NCBI RefSeq assembly: GCF_002837275.1
Contig: NZ_NXIF01000002.1
Span: 23,548-87,547 of the forward strand
Length of the DNA stretch: 64,000 nucleotides
Source: Malaciobacter halophilus
GTDB taxonomy: Bacteria > Campylobacterota > Campylobacteria > Campylobacterales > Arcobacteraceae
Reading direction: 5' to 3'
Made by a program: the position numbers and the translations under genes. The notes under the pieces were generated by a model that did no database searches, was not told the DNA's origin, and saw nothing but the letters and a program-made list of their open reading frames with translations. Positions 1-8,885 of the stretch are shown here, piece by piece; position 1 is the stretch's first letter, and every line of letters starts with the position of its first letter.

Positions 1-16
1 AAAAAGAGGATTTATT

Positions 17-745
17 TTGAGAATTTTAATTAGTTTATTACTTTTTACATCACTAATTTTTGCAGCAGACACACCTCCTATTGTAAATCTATCTGTTGCT
101 GCACTTGAAGAACCAGCACAATTTGTAAGAACAATAAACATAGCAATTATTCTAGGACTTTTAGTTCTTGCACCAAGTTTACTATTAATGGTGACAAGTT
201 TTACTAGATTTTTAATTGTATTCTCACTTTTAAAACAAGCTTTAGGTTTACAACAAACGCCACCTTCTCAAGTAATTGTATCAATGGCTTTAATTTTAAC
301 TTTTTTTATTATGGAACCTTATGCTAAAAAATCTTGGGATGATGCTATTGTTCCATACATGGATGAAAAAATTGGTTATGAAGTTGCTTTTGAAAGAGGA
401 ACTAAACCTTTTAAAGAGTTTATGATAAAAAATACAAGAGAGACTGATTTAGCTTTATTTTATAGAATAAAAAAAGAAGAGAATCCTAAAAATATTGATG
501 AAGTACCTTTAACTTTACTTATGCCTGCATTTATTGTAAGTGAACTTAGAACTGCTTTTGAAATAGGCTTTTTAGTATTTCTGCCCTTTTTAGTTATTGA
601 TATTATTGTATCTTCTATTCTTATGAGTTTAGGTATGATGATGCTACCACCTGTAATGATATCCTTACCTATTAAGCTTATTTTCTTTATTGTAATTGAT
701 GGATGGTTTTTAATAATAGGAAATCTTGCCCAATCCTTTAAATAA
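17..745 (+). CDS. fliP: Flagellar type III export protein FliP
   Basis: FliP is a core inner-membrane subunit of the flagellar type III export gate and forms the export channel with FliQ and FliR. The 242-residue protein has the family layout: a cleavable signal peptide (about residues 1-17), two membrane segments around residues 40-75 with the signature SLLLMVTSFTRFLIVFSLLK, a periplasmic loop, and two C-terminal membrane segments (about 183-240). The length is normal for FliP. The start is TTG, supported by an AAGAGGA ribosome binding site just upstream (positions 4-10). No other flagellar gene follows it; the next operon encodes an efflux pump behind a hairpin. Identification is secure. 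Confidence 0.97.
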   Translation: MRILISLLLFTSLIFAADTPPIVNLSVAALEEPAQFVRTINIAIILGLLVLAPSLLLMVTSFTRFLIVFSLLKQALGLQQTPPSQVIVSMALILTFFIMEPYAKKSWDDAIVPYMDEKIGYEVAFERGTKPFKEFMIKNTRETDLALFYRIKKEENPKNIDEVPLTLLMPAFIVSELRTAFEIGFLVFLPFLVIDIIVSSILMSLGMMMLPPVMISLPIKLIFFIVIDGWFLIIGNLAQSFK

Positions 746-770
746 TGCCATTTTATTATAAGTATAAGCC

Positions 771-812
771 CTAGTAATATAACTAATTTTTATATTATTA
801 GTTTGTATTTTT
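771..812 (+). terminator. Rho-independent terminator after fliP
   Basis: An 11-bp stem (771-781 paired with 791-801, one G-U pair, nine-base loop) is followed by a T-rich tract. It separates fliP from the efflux operon. Confidence 0.6.
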
Positions 813-837
813 AACAAATATTTTTATATTAATGCAC

Positions 838-843
838 TATAAT
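838..843 (+). promoter_or_regulatory. Putative -10 box of the efflux operon
   Basis: A perfect TATAAT lies about 30 bases before the TolC-like gene and just after the fliP terminator. No convincing -35 element is visible, which is usual for Campylobacterota vegetative promoters. Confidence 0.5.
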
Positions 844-872
844 AGTCCTTATTTTAGATATAAAGGCTATAA

Positions 873-2219
873 ATGCATAAAATATACTTATACTTTTTAA
901 TTATTACTTTCTGTTTTGGACAAACAGTTACTTTTAATGAAGTATTAAACTATACTCTTCAAAATAATAAAGATTTAAAAAACTCAAAACTAAATATAAC
1001 TCTTAGTGATTTAAATATAAAAGAAGCAGACTCATTAAACTTTGGAAAACTATCTATTATAAATAAAACAAATAGAACAAATCATGCAGGATATGTTTTT
1101 AACTCAAAACTATCTTCAAGAGAAGCTACATTTAAAGATTTTGGTTTTGCTCAAATGAATGAACCTATAAATACTAAACCAAAGGATTTAAACTATCCTT
1201 CAAGTAGAACAAATATAAATACTAAACTTACATATGATTTAGCACTATTTACTGGATTTAGGATTAAAACAAAAAAAGATATTTTAAAACTTGAAAAAAA
1301 AGTCAATAAACTAAAACATAGTATGAATAAAACCGAACTGACTTTTGAAGTTTTTAAAGCATATAATGCAGTAGTTGTAGCAAAACAGTTTATTCAAGCA
1401 TTAAAAGAGTCTAAAAACAGTGTACAAAAAGTATTAAACTCTTCACGCTCTTTTTATAAAGAAGGACTAATTACTTCAATTGATGTAAAACAAGCAAAAG
1501 CTTATGAACTTCAAATTGAAGCTAGTTTAGCAGAAGCTAAAAAAAACTTCTTATTTGCCCTTGAATACTTAAGATTTTTAAGTTCAAATAAAAATATAAC
1601 AGATGTAAACTCTTTTGAATATTTAAACTTAGATTTAACTCAAAAAAACAATCTTTACTCAAAAGCATTGACTCAAAAAGATAAGCTAAAAGTAATGCAA
1701 CTTTATAAGAGTATTACTAAAAAAAGTATTGATATAGCAAAAAGTACATACTATCCTCAAATATACTCTCATTTAGAATATGGATATAATGATAATAACA
1801 TAGATTTTTCTAATCAAAATGATTATTATAATGCAGTTATAGCTATAAAATATACACTATTTGACAATACAAGAGATACCCAGTATCAAAAAAGTAGAAT
1901 ACTTTACCATAAGGCATCTATAAATTATGAGAAACAAAAAGATTATTTAAAGCTTGAACTCTCAAACGCATTTGAAGAGTTAAGTGCAAAACAAATTGTT
2001 CTTTCTCAAAAAAAGCAGTTTTTAAAATTAGCAAAAGCTATTTTTATTCAATCTGAAAAGATGTATAAAAATCACCTAATTTCAATGACAGATTTACTTA
2101 AACAAAAAGCAAACTTCCAAAAAGCAAAAGCTGAACTAATTGAAGCAAAATATAATAAAGAGATTGCAAAAGCAAAAATTGCAAAAATTGTTAATTTAGA
2201 TTTTAAAGGATTAAAATGA
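873..2219 (+). CDS. TolC-family outer membrane efflux protein
   Basis: This is the predicted outer-membrane channel of the tripartite RND pump encoded by the next three genes. The 448-residue protein starts with a signal peptide (about 1-16, ending FCFG). It then shows the two long, Lys/Gln/Ala-rich alpha-helical repeats typical of outer membrane efflux proteins (roughly 140-240 and 340-445), separated by beta-strand segments. The ATG follows an AAAGG ribosome binding site. Its stop overlaps the start of the adaptor gene (ATGA), so translation is probably coupled. Substrate cannot be deduced; the pump could export metals, drugs or other compounds. Confidence 0.85.
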   Translation: MHKIYLYFLIITFCFGQTVTFNEVLNYTLQNNKDLKNSKLNITLSDLNIKEADSLNFGKLSIINKTNRTNHAGYVFNSKLSSREATFKDFGFAQMNEPINTKPKDLNYPSSRTNINTKLTYDLALFTGFRIKTKKDILKLEKKVNKLKHSMNKTELTFEVFKAYNAVVVAKQFIQALKESKNSVQKVLNSSRSFYKEGLITSIDVKQAKAYELQIEASLAEAKKNFLFALEYLRFLSSNKNITDVNSFEYLNLDLTQKNNLYSKALTQKDKLKVMQLYKSITKKSIDIAKSTYYPQIYSHLEYGYNDNNIDFSNQNDYYNAVIAIKYTLFDNTRDTQYQKSRILYHKASINYEKQKDYLKLELSNAFEELSAKQIVLSQKKQFLKLAKAIFIQSEKMYKNHLISMTDLLKQKANFQKAKAELIEAKYNKEIAKAKIAKIVNLDFKGLK

Positions 2220-2977
2220 TAAGAAGCCTCTTACTAATCGTACTATTTATATCATCTTATGCACAAGAGATACAAACATCAGGAACAGTTATTTCAGATA
2301 ATGAAAAAGTTATTACAAGCAGACACTTTGGTTATATCAAAAAAGTATTTGTAAATGAAGGTTCTTATGTAAAAAAAGGTCAACTTTTATATCAAATAGA
2401 CTCTAGTACCTTAGATTCTCAAAAAAAAGAGGCTTTATTAAACCTAAAGATTTTAGAAAATAAATTAGAAGATATAAAATTAAATTATGAAAGATATAAA
2501 AGACTATATAAACAAGATTTAATTGCTAAATATGATTTAGAACAATTACAATTAAATCTTTTAAATCTAAAAAATCAAGTGTTTATTGCAAAAACAAAAT
2601 TAAAACAGATTCAAAATGAATATAAATATTTAAATATAAAAGCCTCTAATGACTCTATGGTAATAAAAAAATCAATTAAACAAGGAGAAATGGCAATACC
2701 AGGAACTCCTAGTTTAATACTTACTGATTTACAAAGTTTAAAAATCAAAAGTTCAATAAATGAAAGTGATTTAAAGCTTATAAGTAAGAATCAAATAGTA
2801 TCAATATTTTTTCCTTCAATAAAATTTAAAACAAAAGGAAAAATTGAAGCAATAATTCCAAATATAGATACAACTTCACACTCATTTATAATAAAAATAT
2901 CTTTTGATAAAAAGCAAGAAGCAATCTATCCAGGAATGTATGTAAAACTTAATATCAACCTAAAACAGGATAAATAA
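2216..2977 (+). CDS. RND efflux periplasmic adaptor subunit (HlyD/MFP family)
   Basis: The membrane fusion protein links the inner-membrane RND permease to the TolC-like channel. A signal peptide (about 1-16) is followed by a lipoyl/barrel-sandwich half (about 30-65, with GSYVKKGQLLYQID), a short coiled-coil hairpin rich in Leu/Lys (about 70-140), the second lipoyl half (IKQGEMAIPGTPSL) and a beta-barrel ending GMYVKLNI. At 253 residues it is shorter than typical AcrA-like adaptors (about 370-400) because the C-terminal membrane-proximal domain is minimal or absent. It overlaps the upstream gene by four bases and its stop overlaps the permease start (TAATG). Confidence 0.85.
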   Translation: MIRSLLLIVLFISSYAQEIQTSGTVISDNEKVITSRHFGYIKKVFVNEGSYVKKGQLLYQIDSSTLDSQKKEALLNLKILENKLEDIKLNYERYKRLYKQDLIAKYDLEQLQLNLLNLKNQVFIAKTKLKQIQNEYKYLNIKASNDSMVIKKSIKQGEMAIPGTPSLILTDLQSLKIKSSINESDLKLISKNQIVSIFFPSIKFKTKGKIEAIIPNIDTTSHSFIIKISFDKKQEAIYPGMYVKLNINLKQDK

Positions 2978-4551
2978 TGCAAGAAAAAGAGTTTTCAAAA
3001 AAAATTAATCCTAATTTAAATATAGCAGGAAAAATATCTTTAAATTTTATAAATCATCCTTTAACTGCAGTTGCAATTTTTTTAATACTTGCTTTAGGTT
3101 ATATATCTTTAATTGTAATGCCAAGAGAAGAAAACCCTCAAATAAAAGTAAGTGGGGGTGCTGTTATTGTAGCACTACCTGGAGCAAAGCCAAGTCAAAT
3201 ACAAAAAGTAATTATTGACCCTTTAGAAAAGAAACTAAGAGAAATAAAAGGAATTGAACATATTTACTCATTTGCAAAAGATTCTGTTGGAATAGTACAA
3301 GTTCAATACTATATTGGTCAAGACAAACAAAGCTCAAACTTGAAACTATATGACCAAGTTATGAGAAATATGGATATGATGCCCAAAGAAGCCCTACCAC
3401 CAATAGTTAAGACTATGGATATAGATACAGATATTCCTATTGCAACTATTGCATTTTATTCAAAAAAAAGTAATAACAAAGATTTAATTTCTCAAACTAA
3501 ACTATTTAAAGAAATTGATAAGTTATCTAAAAAAATCAATAGAATAGATAATGTAGCTTTAATAGAGTTAAAAGGTGAAAAGAAAGAACAATATAATATT
3601 TTGATTGATTCAAATAAAATCTCTGAATATAAACTATCTTTAAATGAAGTAGTAAAAAGTGTACAAGCTTTAGCATATGAAACTCCAAATATAAAAGGAA
3701 AAACAAAAGATAATAAGCTTGTAGTATTTGGAATAAAACAAGCAATTGAATCAAAAGAAGATATTCAAAATCTTATAATCTCATATAAAAATAACTCTGC
3801 TATATATTTAAAAGATATTGCAAAAGTAGAAAAGTCATATGATATACAAAATAATAAAGAAGCCTATTTATATACAAAAAATGAAAAGAGCAATATCAAT
3901 AAAACTGCTCAAGTTACTATGATGATTTCAAAACTTAAAGGTACAAACTCTGTTGATATAAATAAAGAGATATTTTCTTATATGGAAAACATAAAACAAG
4001 AGTTATTAGATAAAAATATTAAATTTACAATCACAAGAGATGATGGATATACAGCAAATAATGCAGTTAACTCACTTGTAAAAAATCTTTTAATATCTAT
4101 TGTTATTATTGCAATTTTACTTATTTTTACATTAGGCTTTAAAGAGGCTATGATTGTATCACTTACAGTTCCTATGATTCTATCATTGACTTTATTTATT
4201 GGATTTTTATTAGATGAAACAATAAATAGAATTACACTTTTTGCACTTATTGTATCTCTTGGTATGTTAGTAGATGCTGCTATTATTGTTATTGAAAATA
4301 TTCATAGGCATAGAAAAAGTAATTTAAATGCAGATATTACAGTTATATCAATTAATGCAACCAATGAGATAGGAAATGCTACAAATATAGCAACAATAGC
4401 TATTATAATGACTTTTTTACCTATGTTTTTTGTAGGAGGTATGATGGGACAATTTATGCACCCTCTTCCTGTTTTTGTCCCTATAGCTCTTATTGTATCT
4501 CTTGTTGTTGCTTATGCATTTACACCATATTTAATAAAAAAATTTTTATAG
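2977..4551 (+). CDS. RND efflux permease, N-terminal half (separate gene)
   Basis: This 524-residue protein is the first half of an RND permease: TM1 (about 30-50), the first large periplasmic porter loop (50-365, with YPGA-like ALPGAKPSQIQKVIIDPLEK), then TM2-TM6 ending in the canonical FTPYLIKKFL. TM4 carries the proton-relay region as LGMLVDAAIIVIENIHR, with one conserved Asp followed by Ala, as in some HME-type pumps, rather than Asp-Asp. The protein stops where full-length RND proteins continue through a cytoplasmic loop into TM7. The rest is in the next gene in another frame, with its own ribosome binding site. See the finding on the split pump. Confidence 0.88.
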   Translation: MQEKEFSKKINPNLNIAGKISLNFINHPLTAVAIFLILALGYISLIVMPREENPQIKVSGGAVIVALPGAKPSQIQKVIIDPLEKKLREIKGIEHIYSFAKDSVGIVQVQYYIGQDKQSSNLKLYDQVMRNMDMMPKEALPPIVKTMDIDTDIPIATIAFYSKKSNNKDLISQTKLFKEIDKLSKKINRIDNVALIELKGEKKEQYNILIDSNKISEYKLSLNEVVKSVQALAYETPNIKGKTKDNKLVVFGIKQAIESKEDIQNLIISYKNNSAIYLKDIAKVEKSYDIQNNKEAYLYTKNEKSNINKTAQVTMMISKLKGTNSVDINKEIFSYMENIKQELLDKNIKFTITRDDGYTANNAVNSLVKNLLISIVIIAILLIFTLGFKEAMIVSLTVPMILSLTLFIGFLLDETINRITLFALIVSLGMLVDAAIIVIENIHRHRKSNLNADITVISINATNEIGNATNIATIAIIMTFLPMFFVGGMMGQFMHPLPVFVPIALIVSLVVAYAFTPYLIKKFL

Positions 4552-4559
4552 GATTATAG

Positions 4560-6218
4560 ATGAATAGACTAGAAAACTTTATATATAAAATCTTACAATC
4601 AAAATCTAAATCAGTTTTAGTATATTTAATAACACTAATTCTATTTTTATTAAGTATAGCTACATTTCCAACACAAATAACAAAAGTAAAAATGCTTCCT
4701 AGTAAAGATTCAGATACTTTTTCTGTATATGTTGATTTAAAAGATGGATACAGTAAAGAACATACAAAAGAAGTAACAAATTGTATTTCAAAAAAATTAC
4801 TTGAAAATGATACTATTACAAACATCTCTGTTTTTATAAGTGAAGGTCAACCTTTAGATTTTGCAGCATTAGTAAAGCAAAGTGCCTTAAAAGATAAGCA
4901 ATGGCAAGCAGAAATGATGGTAAACATTAAAAGAGAAGCAAATAGAGATATTTCAAGCTACAACTTAGTCTCAAAATTAAGAGATGAAGTAAAAAAAAGA
5001 TGCAGTATGTATGATTCTACTATAAAATTTATTGAACTACCTGCGGGGCCTCCTGTTTTAGCCTCAATAGTAGCAGAAATTTATGGAGGAAAAGATTTTT
5101 ATAGTAAAAGAGATTTTGCATACAAAATTGCAGATATTTTTAAAAATCAACAAACTTTAGTAGATGTAGATGTAATGGCAAGTAAAGATTTTATAAAATA
5201 TGAACTGATTTTAGATAATGAAAAAATCAAAAAAAGTGCCATAAGTTTAGAACAAATAAAACAGATAATCTATCTTGCATATGAAGGTATGCCAATCTCA
5301 ATAGTAAATGATAAAAAAGCCCAAAACCAAATACCTATTTTTCTAAGATTAGATAATACTAGAGTTATAAATGAAAAGACAAAACAATCATTAAATGATA
5401 GATTAAAAAATTTAAAACTTAAAAACCAATACAACCAAATGGTAAGTGTTTCTGAACTTGTTAATGTAAAAGAAAGTATTAAAGAGCCAGAATTAAGTTC
5501 AAAAAATTTAAGACAGATGATAAATGTAATTGCCGAAACAAATAAAGATAGTCAAATCTACCCTTTACTTGATGCAAGAAGTGAAATGATTGATAAACTA
5601 AGTAAAGACTATGAAATTATAAAAACAGATATGCTAAATCTTTCTTTTATAGATAAAAAGAGTAAAGAAAGATTTGATTTGATTTTTGATGGAGAATTAA
5701 AAGTTACACTTGATACTTTTAGAGATTTAGGTGGAGCTTTTATTATAGCTTTAGTTTTGATTTTTTTCTTAATGGTAATGTATTATAAAAGTTATGCTAT
5801 TTCAGGAGGAATTGTACTTGCAAGTTTTATTTCTATTATTGGAGTTATTCTAGCACACATAATAATGGATTTAATAACAGAAGATACATTTTATTTAACA
5901 GCAACATCTTTAATTGGTTTTATTGGTCTTATTGGAATAAATTCAAGAAATTCAACACTAATCATTGATTTCTCAAAACAGCTTATTATAGAAGAGAATA
6001 TGCCTATTAATAAAGCTATTGCCAAAGCAACGGCAACAAGGTCAAAACCTATTATACTTACTGTTTTAACTATGGTTTTTGCTTCATCTCTTCTTGCAAC
6101 AGATGCAGTTTTTGGAGGCTTAGGAGTTGCTCTTATTGGTGGTACTCTTATTTCATATGTCGTATCAATGTTTTTTGTTCCTGTAATTATAAAAAATCAT
6201 ATAAAAAAACTACTTTAA
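4560..6218 (+). CDS. RND efflux permease, C-terminal half (separate gene)
   Basis: The 552-residue product supplies the second half of the RND permease: TM7 (about 15-37), the second porter loop (40-390, with the family motif FIELPAGPPV), and TM8-TM12 (about 395-550). TM10 contains GLIGINSRNSTLIIDF, aligned with the region that holds the relay Lys in AcrB; here the matching position looks like Arg-Asn. Its ATG lies eight bases after the stop of the N-terminal half, with an AGGA ribosome binding site overlapping that stop. A TAG stands immediately before the ATG in this frame, so a frameshift within the upstream A-run could not fuse the two products. Both halves look intact. Confidence 0.88.
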   Translation: MNRLENFIYKILQSKSKSVLVYLITLILFLLSIATFPTQITKVKMLPSKDSDTFSVYVDLKDGYSKEHTKEVTNCISKKLLENDTITNISVFISEGQPLDFAALVKQSALKDKQWQAEMMVNIKREANRDISSYNLVSKLRDEVKKRCSMYDSTIKFIELPAGPPVLASIVAEIYGGKDFYSKRDFAYKIADIFKNQQTLVDVDVMASKDFIKYELILDNEKIKKSAISLEQIKQIIYLAYEGMPISIVNDKKAQNQIPIFLRLDNTRVINEKTKQSLNDRLKNLKLKNQYNQMVSVSELVNVKESIKEPELSSKNLRQMINVIAETNKDSQIYPLLDARSEMIDKLSKDYEIIKTDMLNLSFIDKKSKERFDLIFDGELKVTLDTFRDLGGAFIIALVLIFFLMVMYYKSYAISGGIVLASFISIIGVILAHIIMDLITEDTFYLTATSLIGFIGLIGINSRNSTLIIDFSKQLIIEENMPINKAIAKATATRSKPIILTVLTMVFASSLLATDAVFGGLGVALIGGTLISYVVSMFFVPVIIKNHIKKLL

Positions 6219-6289
6219 TAAACACTAACTTTACAATAAGTTGATAAAATCTAGTAATTAAAATTATTACTAGGTTTTAAAGGAATTAA

Positions 6290-6793
6290 ATGAAAAACAA
6301 AATAAAAAAATATATAAAAGAAATTCTATTTTTTATTATTACTTTAACAGTTATACTAAACATCATAAGTTATTACAAATCACTTAATTTAAATAAAAAT
6401 AATTTACAAATATTTAGTTTTAAATTATTAAATGAGAAAAAATATAACATACCTAAAGATAAACCAGTTATAATTCATTTTTGGGCTACTTGGTGTCCAA
6501 CATGTAAACTTGAAGCTTCTAATATAGAAAAATTGTCAAAAGATTATGAAGTTATAACTATTGCAGTACAATCAAAAAATAAAGAAAATATTAAAAAGTA
6601 TTTAGAAAATAATAAACTAAGTTTTAAAGTAGTTGACGATACAAAGGGATATTATTCTAAAAAGTTTAATATAAAAGCTTTTCCTACAACACTAATTTAT
6701 GATAATCAAAAAAATCTAAAATTTAGTGAAGTAGGATATACTTCAACACTTGGCTTATATGCAAGAATGTGGTGGATACAAGCTCAATTATAA
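6290..6793 (+). CDS. Membrane-anchored thioredoxin-like protein (TlpA/ResA type)
   Basis: An N-terminal signal anchor (about residues 10-30) is followed by a thioredoxin fold with the active site WATWCPTCKLEA (Cys-Pro-Thr-Cys) and a cis-proline loop (AFPTT). The protein is therefore probably exposed to the periplasm and reduces or exchanges disulfides, as TlpA, ResA and CcmG do. Length (167 aa) fits the family. An AAAGGA ribosome binding site precedes the ATG. It lies 70 bases after the efflux operon and converges on the acetyltransferase gene, overlapping its 3' end by six bases. The partner protein is unknown. Confidence 0.87.
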   Translation: MKNKIKKYIKEILFFIITLTVILNIISYYKSLNLNKNNLQIFSFKLLNEKKYNIPKDKPVIIHFWATWCPTCKLEASNIEKLSKDYEVITIAVQSKNKENIKKYLENNKLSFKVVDDTKGYYSKKFNIKAFPTTLIYDNQKNLKFSEVGYTSTLGLYARMWWIQAQL

Positions 6794-7249
6794 ATCATAA
6801 ACCATTGCAATTTCATCACATATAGGAAAATGTTTACAACGAATACAATCTGCCCATATTTTATGCTCTGGAATATTCTCTTTTTCTATTTTTCTAAAAC
6901 CAACACTTTCAAAAAAACCTTGCTCATAAGTTAAAGATAAAATCTGTTCTAACTCATATTTTTTACCCTCTTCTATGCAAGCTTCTACAAGTTTTTTACC
7001 TAATTTTAAACCTCTAAACTCTTTTGAAATAATTAAACTTCTAACTTCGGCTAATCTACATGAATGAATATGTAAAGCTGTAAAGCCTGCAAGTTTATTA
7101 TCTACTGTTACAACAGTATATGACCTAATTGTATTAGCCATTTCATCTTCAGTTCTTAATAATATATTACCATTGTCAACTTCTGGTTTTACAAGCTCTT
7201 GCATCTGCTTAATATGTTTTACTGTGGGTTTAAAAAATTTGATTTCCAA
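6788..7249 (-). CDS. argA: Short N-acetylglutamate synthase-type GNAT acetyltransferase
   Basis: A single GNAT domain of 153 residues, with an acetyl-CoA loop around RGLKLGKKLVEACIEEG. The C-terminus KIWADCIRCKHFPICDE matches the Cys-rich tail of ArgA-type N-acetylglutamate synthases, so this is probably a short (S-NAGS) enzyme that starts arginine biosynthesis by acetylating glutamate. It lacks the amino-acid-kinase domain of E. coli ArgA and hence the usual arginine-binding module. It is the last gene of the long minus-strand block and its start overlaps the yihA stop by 20 bases. Another GNAT role is possible. Confidence 0.75.
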   Translation of the reverse strand: MEIKFFKPTVKHIKQMQELVKPEVDNGNILLRTEDEMANTIRSYTVVTVDNKLAGFTALHIHSCRLAEVRSLIISKEFRGLKLGKKLVEACIEEGKKYELEQILSLTYEQGFFESVGFRKIEKENIPEHKIWADCIRCKHFPICDEIAMVYDL

Positions 7250-7841
7250 AAAGGTGCTCCGTTATAGCATTTTGAAGATCTATCATACCTCTTTTTTTTA
7301 GATTTGAGATAAAAATACCTTCAGGGTATGCTCTTTTTAATTTTGCTAAATCATTCTGTTTTAATTTATCTATTTTTGTAAAGGCATGAATAATCTTTTG
7401 GTCACCTCTTTTTATAACTTCTAAAAATTCATCAACATTTTTATCAATCTCTAAGTGAGGATGTCTTGCATCAAGTAGATGCACAAAAACTTGTAAACAA
7501 GGTCTTTGTTCTAAATAGCCAGTTAAGTTTTTATTCCAATCTTTTTTTAGACCTTTTGATACTTTTGCATACCCAAAACCAGGTAAATCAACAAATCTTG
7601 CAAATAAATATGGTAACTCTTCACTTTTTGTTTTAAACTTAATATCAAAATAGTTAATAAGTTGAGTCTTTCCAGGAGTAGAAGATGATTTAGCTAAACC
7701 TTTTCTATTTGTTAAAGTATTTAACAAAGATGACTTACCAACATTACTTCTTCCAAGAAAAGCAACTTCTGCCATATCTGGACTTGGTGAATCATTTATA
7801 CTTTGTGCTGAAGTTAAAAATGATGCTTCAACTATTTTCAT
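7230..7841 (-). CDS. yihA: Ribosome biogenesis GTP-binding protein YihA/YsxC/EngB
   Basis: EngB GTPases assist assembly of the 50S ribosomal subunit. All GTPase motifs are present: G1 GRSNVGKSS (near residue 30), G2 STPGKT, G3 DLPGFG and G4 TKIDK. The 203-residue length is standard. It directly follows lptA with one base of overlap and overlaps the downstream acetyltransferase, so it is cotranscribed with the LPS-export genes. Expression is likely constitutive. Confidence 0.95.
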   Translation of the reverse strand: MKIVEASFLTSAQSINDSPSPDMAEVAFLGRSNVGKSSLLNTLTNRKGLAKSSSTPGKTQLINYFDIKFKTKSEELPYLFARFVDLPGFGYAKVSKGLKKDWNKNLTGYLEQRPCLQVFVHLLDARHPHLEIDKNVDEFLEVIKRGDQKIIHAFTKIDKLKQNDLAKLKRAYPEGIFISNLKKRGMIDLQNAITEHLFGNQIF

Positions 7842-8338
7842 TATTTATTAGCCTTTTTTTCATTTTTATCTTCAATATTAATAATAAATCTAACTGGTTT
7901 ATTATCAGTTCCACTAACTTTTGCTTCACCTGTTACTTGATTAATATAGATTTTATCACCATATATTTTTCTATCTTCAACTTTTTCTTTAATAAATCCA
8001 TTTCCTATAATCTCATATTGTTGCTTATTTGGATAATAAATAACTTTATTTCCTTTACCTTCATAAAATTTATCTTGTGAAACTATTTCAAAATAAACAT
8101 TTCCCGTTGCAATATATTTAAGAGGAACTCTTTTTTTATTTGCTGCTTTTGCAGACATATATACTTCTAATCTATCTGAATCAAGTTTATCTTTTGCTTT
8201 TTTTAATTTTACATTTCCTGTAAAAATAGATACACCCTTAGCATCATTTGCTTCAAATTTTTTTGCATCGATTATTAGTTTACCTTCATTTGCCATAAGA
8301 GTTAAAGAGGCTAAAAAAGTTAAAAGTAAATATCTCAT
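7841..8338 (-). CDS. lptA: LPS transport periplasmic protein LptA
   Basis: LptA forms the periplasmic bridge carrying LPS from the inner-membrane Lpt complex to the outer membrane. A signal peptide (about 1-16) precedes an OstA-type beta-jellyroll domain with characteristic strands (IIDAKKFEANDAKG, FTGNVKLKKAKDKLDSDRLEVY, IYGDKIYINQVTGEAKVSG). The length, 165 aa, is normal. It sits directly after lptC and kdsC, the expected LPS-biogenesis context. The ATG follows AAGGATAGGAC. Confidence 0.9.
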   Translation of the reverse strand: MRYLLLTFLASLTLMANEGKLIIDAKKFEANDAKGVSIFTGNVKLKKAKDKLDSDRLEVYMSAKAANKKRVPLKYIATGNVYFEIVSQDKFYEGKGNKVIYYPNKQQYEIIGNGFIKEKVEDRKIYGDKIYINQVTGEAKVSGTDNKPVRFIINIEDKNEKKANK

Positions 8339-8357
8339 TGTTATTGTCCTATCCTTA

Positions 8358-8885
8358 TTATCTTGTTGTTTCTATTTCAAAATGAGAACTTTTAGCTCTC
8401 ATGATTTCATTTTTCATATCTAAATATAGATTTTTACCATCTATTTTGTGTTTATAGTAATAACCTTTAAAAGCCACACTATTTTTTGCAACTTGCGTAT
8501 TTTCATTATAGTAAAGTTCTTCAGTATCTAAAGATATAAAATCATTTCTTCTAAACTTTACATCATCTAAAAAAGTAAAATTTGCATCTCTTTTAATTAT
8601 AACATTTGCACTAATATAATCAGTTGCATTTTCAACTTTTTTATCATTTGCTTTTAAAATAAAATCTCCCTCATACATAATATCTTTTGTTTTAAACCTT
8701 GATACTTTTTTTGAGTTAACTATTTTTGTTGTTGTTTCTTCATTTAAAGTGTACATAGTAGAGTCATTAAAACTTACAAGAGCAATATCTTTTTTGTCAT
8801 CTTTACTATTAGCATTATCAATAGGAACAAAATAAAATCCCACTGCTATAACTAAAAGAGAATAAATAAACGATTTTATAACCAT
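8358..8885 (-). CDS. lptC: LPS export periplasmic protein LptC
   Basis: LptC is the bitopic inner-membrane partner of LptBFG that hands LPS to LptA. The 175-residue protein has one N-terminal membrane anchor (about 4-21) and an OstA-like periplasmic domain with repeated strands such as DIMYEGDFILKANDKKVENA and DFISLDTEELYYNENTQVAK. Sequence conservation in this family is low; the call rests on topology, length and position between kdsC and lptA. Its start overlaps the kdsC stop by ten bases. Confidence 0.85.
   Translation of the reverse strand: MVIKSFIYSLLVIAVGFYFVPIDNANSKDDKKDIALVSFNDSTMYTLNEETTTKIVNSKKVSRFKTKDIMYEGDFILKANDKKVENATDYISANVIIKRDANFTFLDDVKFRRNDFISLDTEELYYNENTQVAKNSVAFKGYYYKHKIDGKNLYLDMKNEIMRAKSSHFEIETTR

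Noticed and set aside
4530..4560. Programmed frameshift joining the two RND halves at the seven-A run
   Set aside because: The frame of the second gene has a TAG directly before its ATG, so a shift in the A-run would end at once and not give a fusion.
6788..6793. Six-base overlap of convergent genes as a sign of a wrong reading frame
   Set aside because: Both proteins are clear family members with intact ends; convergent overlaps are frequent in this genome.
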